Positions 43,619 to 49,271 of a stretch of DNA of 49,271 bases are shown piece after piece. Positions within the stretch are counted from its first letter, which is position 1. Every line of letters begins with the position of its first letter. The notes below the pieces were generated by a model. The model had not been told where the DNA came from, ran no database searches, and saw nothing but the letters and a program-made list of their open reading frames with translations. The translations under genes and the position numbers were made by a program. The stretch comes from an uncultured Lachnospiraceae bacterium (lineage in GTDB: Bacteria; Bacillota; Clostridia; Lachnospirales; Lachnospiraceae), in contig CAJLRL010000016.1 in the NCBI GenBank assembly GCA_905209075.1, positions 1-49,271 on the forward strand. Direction: 5' to 3'.

Positions 43619-43852
43619 ATGAAAACAGTACAAATTTCATTAAATTCTATTGGAAAAGTTAAATCATTTGTTAATGCAATTACTCAGTTTGATTTTGACT
43701 TTGATTTAATATCAGGAAGATATGTTATCGACGCAAAATCTATCATGGGTATTTTCAGTCTTGACTTATCTAAGCCAATCGAGTTGGCTATACATACAGA
43801 AACCGGACTCGATGAGATCATGGAAGTTTTAAAACCATACATTATTGAATGA
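43619..43852 (+). CDS. HPr-fold protein without the phosphocarrier histidine
   Basis: This 77-residue protein has the HPr fold pattern: an amphipathic first helix, then YVIDAKSIMGIFSLDLSKPI and a final helix (TGLDEIMEVLKPYIIE). HPr carries its phosphate on His15 in GLHARPA; here the aligned stretch reads NSIGKVKSFV, and there is no His before residue 59. The regulatory serine of HPr appears kept as Ser41 in DAKSIMG. It is therefore not a sugar-phosphotransfer carrier, and a Crh-like regulatory role is a possible inference. The ATG follows AAGGAGG. A strong terminator follows and no other gene shares the transcript. Confidence 0.8.
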   Translation: MKTVQISLNSIGKVKSFVNAITQFDFDFDLISGRYVIDAKSIMGIFSLDLSKPIELAIHTETGLDEIMEVLKPYIIE

Positions 43853-43864
43853 TCATCCATGTTT

Positions 43865-43893
43865 AAAAGACCTGTTTTATACAGGTCTTTTTT
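43865..43893. terminator. Bidirectional terminator between HPr-like gene and thiI
   Basis: AAAAGACCTGT (43865-43875) pairs with ACAGGTCTTTT (43881-43891) around TTTAT, with T-runs on both sides. It ends the plus-strand HPr-like transcript and the converging thiI transcript. Confidence 0.9.
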
Positions 43894-43921
43894 CTTGCTT
43901 TTGGAATTCCTATCCGTTTTC

Positions 43922-45106
43922 CTATTCAGCATCAACCATAATGACTTCTGTTGTCTCAATAGCAGTCTTCATAAGTTCATCTATCGTGTCTTTTAAACGT
44001 TCCTCAGATTTTTTAATCCTGTTTATATTCGGCTTTGTCACCGGATGCTTTGCCACAAATATAGTGCAGCAGTCTTCAAACGGAAGAATAGATGTTTCAT
44101 AAGTATCTATTTTGTTAGATATTTCTATTATATCATTTTTATCCATAGCTATAAGTGGTCTGTACACAGGCATATGGCAGACTTCATTTGTCGCAGCAAG
44201 CGACTGCATTGTCTGGCTTGCCACCTGCCCTATACTCTCACCTGTGATAAGCCCGAGGCATTTATCCTCATTTGCAAAATGTTCTGCTATTTTCATCATG
44301 TAACGTCTCATAATGATCGTGAGTTCATCATGTGGACATTTCTCGTATATTGCCAACTGGATATCTGTAAAATTAACAACATGCAATTTTATTTTTCCAG
44401 AATACCTGGCCACTTTTTTTGCAAGATCTACTACCTTTTGTTTTGCTCTCTCACTTGTATATGGCGGAGCATGGAAATATGTCGCCTCAAGTACAACACC
44501 TCGTTTTGCGATCATATATCCTGCTACAGGACTGTCTATACCACCTGACAAAAGAAGCATTGCCTTTCCTGCTGTGCCAAGAGGCATTCCTCCAGGCCCT
44601 GCGATCTCCTCTGAATAAATATTTATCATAGGTCTTATTTCGATATTGATAAGTACCTGCGGATTGTGTACGTCTACCTTCGTCTGTGGAAAAGCTTCAA
44701 GGACTTTTTCACCAACAGCCGCATTTATCTCCATGGAAGTCATAGGATAGTTTTTACGTGCCCTTCTGGCGTTTATTTTGAACGTAAAGTTTTTATCTTT
44801 ATATACGTTATTGATATGTGCTATAACATCCTGAGCAAGCTTATCAAAACCTTCGTCCTCATGCTGTTCAACAGGACATATCCCAACTATGCCAAACACT
44901 CTCGAAAGTGCTGCGACAGTCTCGTCATAATCATATTCACCATCTGTGCCTACATATACACGTCCGCTTTCTTTGTGGACTTCAAAATTCCCATCAACAT
45001 CTTTTAATTGATATTTGATGTTTTTTACAAGTGCATCCTCAAATATGTATCTGTTTTTTCCTTTTATGGCAATCTCAGCATATTTAATCAAAAAAGTTTT
45101 ATACAT
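43922..45106 (-). CDS. thiI: tRNA 4-thiouridine synthetase ThiI
   Basis: This 394-residue protein activates U8 of tRNA by adenylation and transfers sulfur to it. It has a ferredoxin-like THUMP region (residues about 55-165) and a PP-loop (LLLSGGIDSPVAGYMIA). A C-terminal rhodanese domain is absent, as in Bacillus ThiI, where sulfur comes from a dedicated cysteine desulfurase (NifZ). That matches the adjacent iscS-like gene 16 bases upstream. LPFEDCCTIFVAKHP near the end holds two Cys. The start follows AGGAG. Confidence 0.95.
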   Translation of the reverse strand: MYKTFLIKYAEIAIKGKNRYIFEDALVKNIKYQLKDVDGNFEVHKESGRVYVGTDGEYDYDETVAALSRVFGIVGICPVEQHEDEGFDKLAQDVIAHINNVYKDKNFTFKINARRARKNYPMTSMEINAAVGEKVLEAFPQTKVDVHNPQVLINIEIRPMINIYSEEIAGPGGMPLGTAGKAMLLLSGGIDSPVAGYMIAKRGVVLEATYFHAPPYTSERAKQKVVDLAKKVARYSGKIKLHVVNFTDIQLAIYEKCPHDELTIIMRRYMMKIAEHFANEDKCLGLITGESIGQVASQTMQSLAATNEVCHMPVYRPLIAMDKNDIIEISNKIDTYETSILPFEDCCTIFVAKHPVTKPNINRIKKSEERLKDTIDELMKTAIETTEVIMVDAE

Positions 45107-45122
45107 GAATATCTCCTATCCT

Positions 45123-46277
45123 CTATCGTCTTGTATATTTTTGCAATTTTGGGATCACATCCCTCATAACCGAAATGGCATAGTCTGCTTCTTCCATTGT
45201 TGTATTAACACAAAAGCTGAATCTGATCGTCGAATCAAGCAGGTTTTGTTTAACCCCTATGCTTTTAAGTGTAGAACTAATAGCAGGGTGATTTGATGAG
45301 CAGGCACTTCCGGCAGATACATATACATTTTTTTCTTCCAAAGTATGCAGCATTACTTCTGCCCTTATTCCTTCGATACTCACACTTACTACGTGGGGAG
45401 CATTTTCATGATCGCATCTTCCGTTTACTGTGACTCCATCAATCTGCAGTACTTCATCTATAAAATGATCTCTTATACTATACATATGTGCGATCTTTTT
45501 ATCAAAATCCGTATATATTTCTTCTGCTGCAACTCCAAGACCTGCATATGCAGGTACATTTTCAGTACCTGAACGCATTCCTTTCTGCTGTCCGCCACCA
45601 TATATGATCGGTTTTATTCTAGTCTTATCCTTTATATATAAAAATCCGCTTCCTTTTGGACCATGTATTTTATGTCCGCTTACAGATAACAGATCAATGT
45701 TCATTTTTTTAGGTCTGATCACAAATTTTCCATATGACTGTATTGCATCAACATGAAATATTGTTGAAGGATTTGCAGCCTTGATCGCAGCTCCCGCTTC
45801 CTCGATAGGCATGACTGCACCTATTTCGTTGTTTACATGCATCAAAGACACAAGTATCGTATCATCCCTTATAGCAGCTTTTAATTTTTCAACGCTTATC
45901 TGACCATCGCTGTTTACCGGCAGATATGTCACTTCAAATCCAAGTTCCTCCAGAAACTGCATCGGGGAATACACTGAAGCATGTTCTACCGATGAAGTGA
46001 TTATATGTTTTCCTGCTCTTTTATTTGCAAGAGCACTTCCTATTATTGCAAGATTATTCGACTCTGTTCCACCAGATGTAAAAAGGATCTCTTTTTCCTG
46101 CACTTTTAATGTCTTCGCAATTTTCTTTTTAGCATCATTAATATAATTTTCAGCAATAACACCTTTCATGTGCAACGATGACGGATTGCCAAAATCTTCT
46201 GTCAATAATTTATATACCATATCCGCAGCTGCTTTTGAGCATCTCGTAGTTGCGGAATTATCCAAATATGCTTCCAT
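45123..46277 (-). CDS. iscS: Cysteine desulfurase (NifZ/IscS type) partner of ThiI
   Basis: This 384-residue PLP enzyme removes sulfur from cysteine. PLP-Lys is in VSGHKIHGPKGSGFL and the catalytic Cys in SAGSACSSNHPAISS. The sequence is of the class with a short loop around the Cys. Being directly upstream of thiI with 16 bases between, it probably gives sulfur to ThiI for 4-thiouridine, although it could also serve other pathways. GGAG precedes the start. Confidence 0.93.
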   Translation of the reverse strand: MEAYLDNSATTRCSKAAADMVYKLLTEDFGNPSSLHMKGVIAENYINDAKKKIAKTLKVQEKEILFTSGGTESNNLAIIGSALANKRAGKHIITSSVEHASVYSPMQFLEELGFEVTYLPVNSDGQISVEKLKAAIRDDTILVSLMHVNNEIGAVMPIEEAGAAIKAANPSTIFHVDAIQSYGKFVIRPKKMNIDLLSVSGHKIHGPKGSGFLYIKDKTRIKPIIYGGGQQKGMRSGTENVPAYAGLGVAAEEIYTDFDKKIAHMYSIRDHFIDEVLQIDGVTVNGRCDHENAPHVVSVSIEGIRAEVMLHTLEEKNVYVSAGSACSSNHPAISSTLKSIGVKQNLLDSTIRFSFCVNTTMEEADYAISVMRDVIPKLQKYTRR

Positions 46278-46290
46278 TTCGCTAAAGCTC

Positions 46291-47028
46291 CTAACTATCT
46301 AAATTAAAAACAAGCATAGCAAGTGTGGCAAGACCGGCTGTCTCCGTGCGCAGTATCCTCCTACCGAGACTTATGCGATGCATGTCATTATCATCTGCCA
46401 GTTTTATTTCTTCCGGTGCAAATCCACCCTCCGGTCCTATAACTATTCCTATAGACTGTCCTTTTTTAATCTGTCCCATAATCTGTCTTGTTGCATCCAT
46501 TCCACGCTCGTTTTCATATGGGACAAGCGTAACATCAAGTTTACCGGCTTTTTCTAAAGCAAGCTTATACGGAACAGGCTTGTCTATTAACGGAATGATC
46601 GTTCTCTTTGACTGTTTTGCAGCACTTTCAGCGATTGCCTGCCAGCGTTCAACCTTTTTTGCAGCCTTTTTTTCATCAAGTTTTACGACACAATTTTTCA
46701 TTGAAACCGGAACGATCTTATATACGCCAAGTTCTACTGCCTTTTGAATGATAAGTTCCATTTTATCACCTTTAGGAAGTCCTTGAAATAAGGTTATCCT
46801 GTTGCCAAGCTCTGTTCCATTATCATCTTCACTATCTATTTCTGCCACAACCATATCTTCAGTTATAAGTGTGATATGGCAGAAATATGCCTTGCCTGAC
46901 ATATTGCTTATTCTTATACGTTCGTCTATTTTCATCCGCAGAACATTTCTGATGTGATTTACGTCTGAGCCCTCTATCACGATCTCATGTTCATGTACCT
47001 GCGCATCATCTACAAAAAACTGATACAT
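46291..47028 (-). CDS. rsmE: 16S rRNA m3U1498 methyltransferase
   Basis: This 245-residue SPOUT-fold methyltransferase acts on U1498 in the 30S decoding region. The PUA-like N-terminus begins MYQFFVDDAQVHEHEIVI with HIRNVLRMK, and the knot signatures are IGIVIGPEGGFAPEE and SLGRRILRTETAGLATLAML. The ATG follows CAGGAAAAAG. It lies 12 bases after prmA, the usual prmA-rsmE pair, with mtaB nearby as in Bacillus. Confidence 0.96.
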   Translation of the reverse strand: MYQFFVDDAQVHEHEIVIEGSDVNHIRNVLRMKIDERIRISNMSGKAYFCHITLITEDMVVAEIDSEDDNGTELGNRITLFQGLPKGDKMELIIQKAVELGVYKIVPVSMKNCVVKLDEKKAAKKVERWQAIAESAAKQSKRTIIPLIDKPVPYKLALEKAGKLDVTLVPYENERGMDATRQIMGQIKKGQSIGIVIGPEGGFAPEEIKLADDNDMHRISLGRRILRTETAGLATLAMLVFNLDS

Positions 47029-47040
47029 AGCTTTTTCCTG

Positions 47041-48000
47041 TTAAAGTTTCTGGGCTGTAATATTTACCCATTCGCCCTGATGATTGATCTCTATTACCTT
47101 AAGCCCTGTTTTTTCTATTGCGTCCCTTACTTCATCCTCTTTAAAATCAATGATTCCAGAGGTTATAAAATAGCCGCCTTTTCTAAGCCTGTCAGGTATA
47201 ACAGGAGCCATTGGGATAATAACATCAGCAAGGATATTTGCAACCACTATATCATATCCTTCTGTTCCTACCTGTTTTTGAAGATCTACATCATCGATCA
47301 GATTGCCAACATAGAATGTTCCCAGCTTTTCATCCAGATGATTTACTTTCATATTTTCATGCGTAGAGATCATGCAGTCCGCATCAAGATCTGTTCCAAC
47401 CACCTCAGATGCACCGAGTTTCAAAGCAACGATCGACAAGATTCCGCTTCCGCAGCCTACGTCAAGAACTTTTGGATGCCCATCTTTTATGTACTTTATA
47501 AGCTGTCTGATACAAAGCTGTGTGGTCTCGTGTTTTCCTGTTCCAAATGAAATTCCCGGATCGATCTCTATCATAAATTTGTCTTTATCTTCTGGTTTTA
47601 CATCTTCCCATGTCGGTTTTATAAGAATATTTTCGATTGTGAATGAAGAGAAAAACTTTTTCCAGTTATTTATCCAGTCAAGATCCTCTGTTTCAGATGA
47701 TAAGATCATCCCACTTCCGACATCAACAGTATCTCTCAGCTCCTCAAGACCAATCTTTACTTTCTTTAATATTTCAGACTGATCCTTTCCATCATCTTCT
47801 ATGTAAAAGCTAACATGACTTTTGCCCTCATCAGGTGGTAGTTCCGGCAGGAAATCTATAAACATATCTGCCTGATCTTCTTTTGTAAGCGGAATATTAT
47901 CTTCGATTTCTATTCCCTCGATTCCAAGATCCATAAGCATACTGCTCATAAAATCCTCCGCAGCAGTGGTTGTTTCAATCGTGTATTTTTTCCACTTCAT
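47041..48000 (-). CDS. prmA: Ribosomal protein L11 methyltransferase
   Basis: This 319-residue enzyme trimethylates L11 with S-adenosylmethionine. Its N-terminus is MKWKKYTIETTTAAEDFMSS, the L11-binding domain. Motif I is VLDVGCGSGILSIVALKLGA and NILADVIIPMAP is the conserved NxLA loop. ATG at 47998-48000 is preceded by AAAGG; five upstream codons are rejected. It is first in the prmA-rsmE-iscS-thiI transcript or follows the small gene upstream. Confidence 0.96.
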   Translation of the reverse strand: MKWKKYTIETTTAAEDFMSSMLMDLGIEGIEIEDNIPLTKEDQADMFIDFLPELPPDEGKSHVSFYIEDDGKDQSEILKKVKIGLEELRDTVDVGSGMILSSETEDLDWINNWKKFFSSFTIENILIKPTWEDVKPEDKDKFMIEIDPGISFGTGKHETTQLCIRQLIKYIKDGHPKVLDVGCGSGILSIVALKLGASEVVGTDLDADCMISTHENMKVNHLDEKLGTFYVGNLIDDVDLQKQVGTEGYDIVVANILADVIIPMAPVIPDRLRKGGYFITSGIIDFKEDEVRDAIEKTGLKVIEINHQGEWVNITAQKL

Positions 48001-48054
48001 ATATTTTCCTTTCATATATCAAGGCAGCCTTTCGACTGCCAGGTATTATCTGTT

Positions 48055-48267
48055 TTATTTATTTTTGGTTTTATCCTTATGCTTTGGTCTGTTTCGTTCT
48101 TCCACAAGGAGTTCAAGGAGATGTTCTTCTGTCACACGTCCTTCAGACAGATCTTCTTTTATCTGATCTACCTTTTTTTGAACAGCAGCCTCCACCTCAT
48201 TTCTTGGAGAGTTATCATTAGAAAATGCTCTTTGTAAATCCTGTATCAAATAATTTCTATTGTCCAT
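48055..48267 (-). CDS. Small hypothetical protein upstream of prmA
   Basis: This 70-residue charged protein has no signal or membrane helix. It contains NYLIQDLQRAFSNDNSPR, an amphipathic region EVEAAVQKKVDQIKEDL, and an Arg/Lys-rich tail (HKDKTKNK). I do not recognise it. The ATG at 48265-48267 follows AAGAGG. It lies 54 bases before prmA and a small hairpin (GGCAGTC-GAAA-GGCTGCC on the minus strand, near 48023-48040) is between them. It is probably helical. Confidence 0.6.
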   Translation of the reverse strand: MDNRNYLIQDLQRAFSNDNSPRNEVEAAVQKKVDQIKEDLSEGRVTEEHLLELLVEERNRPKHKDKTKNK

Positions 48268-48587
48268 TGTATTTCCTCTTGTGTCCAATCTAATAGCTTA
48301 TATCTGCATTTTAACACAAAATATAATACATTTCCATAAAAACTATATATAAAGGGTTGCCTAAATTTACCCTCTGAAATAATAGTGTAGAGTCCCCACG
48401 ATGTGCTGATAAAGCATTAAACAACAACTTGTGGCTTTACTATACATCTTTTTTGCATCCAAAACAAGCCTAGCTTTCTAGGCTGTTTCCGGTTTTTCCT
48501 TTTTATTTTCTGCCTACAATCCCCATATATGTGAATTGAAATAAGCTTTCTTTTTACTTTGAAGCGAAAGTGTATGCGTGATACAAT
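48268..48587. other. Gene-free stretch with possible promoter and hairpin
   Basis: These 320 bases have no gene. On the minus strand TGGAAA (48331-48336) and TAAAAT (48308-48313), 17 bases apart, could be the promoter for the small gene and prmA. AGCCTAG and CTAGGCT around CTTT near 48468-48485 form a seven-pair hairpin that could end the 48588-48833 gene. Nothing else is evident. Confidence 0.4.
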
Positions 48588-48833
48588 CTACATGATAGCT
48601 GCAGCTATTTGAGCGTTTTCGAGCGAAAGACGAAATGCATCTGATAATGAGTCACAGATTTCATCCCCGTATTCTTTTCTTTCTTCCGGAGTATAATTAT
48701 TGTAATCATACGAAGCCAGATATACCTTTGTTGTGTCAGAACATGACCAGTTACCTTTTTTGAGAGCGTTAAAACCACTCTCCTTGATACTGAAAAATGC
48801 TTCAGCACTTGTGCCGTTAAAGAATTTAACCAT
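48588..48833 (-). CDS. Small hypothetical protein (MVKFFNGTS type)
   Basis: This 81-residue protein begins MVKFFNGTSAEAFFSIKESG and contains GNWSCSDTTKVYLASYDY. The FFNGTS...I..SGF pattern is reminiscent of the first strand and helix of ADP-ribosyltransferase-like folds, but no catalytic residues can be confirmed and the protein is much shorter than those enzymes. It may be an N-terminal fragment. Its start is preceded by AAAGGAGG. The gene lies next to a recombinase end and an AT-rich stretch, so it may belong to an accessory element. Confidence 0.5.
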   Translation of the reverse strand: MVKFFNGTSAEAFFSIKESGFNALKKGNWSCSDTTKVYLASYDYNNYTPEERKEYGDEICDSLSDAFRLSLENAQIAAAIM

Positions 48834-49191
48834 AATAAAATCCTCCTTTAAATTATTTTGTTTAATGACAATATAAACTTGGATTTTACAGATGATTTTT
48901 GGCGTTCAGAGTTCGAACTTTTGGTACTGACACTTGTCAAAACTAGTACAAAAATGAGAAAAAACACAAAAAAACACTGCATTTTGTGACTTTTTTGTAC
49001 CAAAATACAGTATTTAATGAGATATAATATTTACAAAAAGAAAGGATAAAATAAAATGGGAAAATTTATTTTGCCATAAAACACGTATAGCCGGGAACTT
49101 TTACTGATGTGCGATAAAGCAGTAATAGAAGTGTAAAAAATTTTGCCGTTCCTATCCGGCACTTAGCTCTTGTGTCGGACAGGGCAGGCGA
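48834..49191. other. AT-rich boundary region with palindromes and a seven-codon leader ORF
   Basis: Inverted repeats centred on GTAC are grouped here: TTTTGGTAC (48919-48927) and GTACCAAAA (48997-49005), GTACAAAAA (48946-48954) and TTTTTGTAC (48992-49000), and the palindrome TGACACTTGTCA at 48928-48939. A TATAAT at 49023-49028 precedes AAAGGA and a seven-codon frame MGKFILP (49056-49079, plus strand). No good -35 was found. The cluster lies next to the end of a recombinase and could be an element end or regulatory site. Confidence 0.45.
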
Positions 49192-49271
49192 TCATTCGGG
49201 CAAGTCCACCTTGCCAACGAAAGAATAGTAAATCTCAATATCCTGTCTGCGTGTGCCGTTTTCATCGTAGC
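49192..49271 (-). CDS. Site-specific recombinase, C-terminal end (partial)
   Basis: The last 25 residues before the stop read YDENGTRRQDIEIYYSFVGK and then VDLPE. The R-x-QDIEIYY-x-FVGK-x-D pattern is like the C-terminus of large serine recombinases (DUF4368 type) of integrative elements. The gene runs off the right edge of the window, so the catalytic domain is not seen. The identification rests on a short tail only. Confidence 0.5.
   Translation of the reverse strand, partial: YDENGTRRQDIEIYYSFVGKVDLPE

Noticed and set aside
1..49271. CRISPR arrays, tRNA or rRNA genes
   Set aside because: No spaced direct repeats of the right size and no tRNA or rRNA pattern were seen on reading; a dedicated scan could still find a divergent tRNA.

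Overview
The window looks like a chromosomal segment of a low-GC anaerobic Firmicute, most likely a Lachnospiraceae (Clostridia) gut bacterium. The reasons are AT-rich DNA, AGGAGG-type ribosome binding sites, single-chain glycyl-tRNA synthetase, pyruvate phosphate dikinase, RNase J, IreB/RuvX/DUF1292 housekeeping clusters and sortase-built pili. Nearly all genes lie on the minus strand; the clear plus-strand genes are aroC and a small HPr-like gene. I see no tRNA, rRNA or CRISPR array.

Layout. (1) 1-2600 is a worn accessory stretch: the 5' part of a LytTR-type response regulator, a decayed IS110-family transposase with a long hairpin over its start, an XRE regulator and a broken RepA_N replication-initiator fragment. 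(2) 2641-5283 is ppdK. (3) 5403-17071 is a surface-fibre operon read right to left: coiled-coil protein, signal peptidase I, 1346-residue LPETG adhesin, LPSTG backbone pilin, class C sortase, pilin without an anchor, two proteins with SipW/TasA-class signal peptides, a TGD/TM protein and a MucBP-like membrane protein. A strong promoter with an overlapping inverted repeat precedes it. (4) 17253-21385 is era-yqzL-recO-lipoprotein-glyQS, including a 53-residue YqzL-like ORF overlapping recO. (5) 21428-25287 holds a PreP-like M16 peptidase and an MscS channel. (6) 25351-32223 is one amino-acid operon, leuB-ilvD-ilvB-serC-serA.

(7) 32224-33313 is an island scar: possible transposase debris, a complete type I toxin-antitoxin locus (Hol_Tox-like 38-residue membrane peptide plus a convergent antisense RNA, both with near-consensus promoters) and the truncated start of a MobA/MobL relaxase. 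(8) 33322-34888 is tgt-yajC. A GH13 amylase-family pseudogene that has lost its catalytic middle follows, then aroC with a leader hairpin. (9) 37079-42162 is ireB-ruvX-DUF1292-rnjA-MltG-like-trmR-trhP, matching the Bacillus yrzL-yrrK-yrzB-yrrL-yrrM-yrrO order with RNase J inserted. (10) 42243-48267 carries tRNA and ribosome modification genes (mtaB, thiI, iscS, rsmE, prmA) and the HPr-like gene. (11) 48588-49271 is accessory DNA ending in the C-terminus of a probable large serine recombinase.

Functional threads: tRNA modification is heavily represented (Tgt, TrhP, TrmR, MtaB, ThiI/IscS). AroC makes chorismate, the precursor of the prephenate used by TrhP, and its gene converges on trhP. The surface operon combines sortase-dependent pilus parts with TasA/camelysin-type secreted proteins and its own signal peptidase. 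It is the best candidate here for an under-described system.
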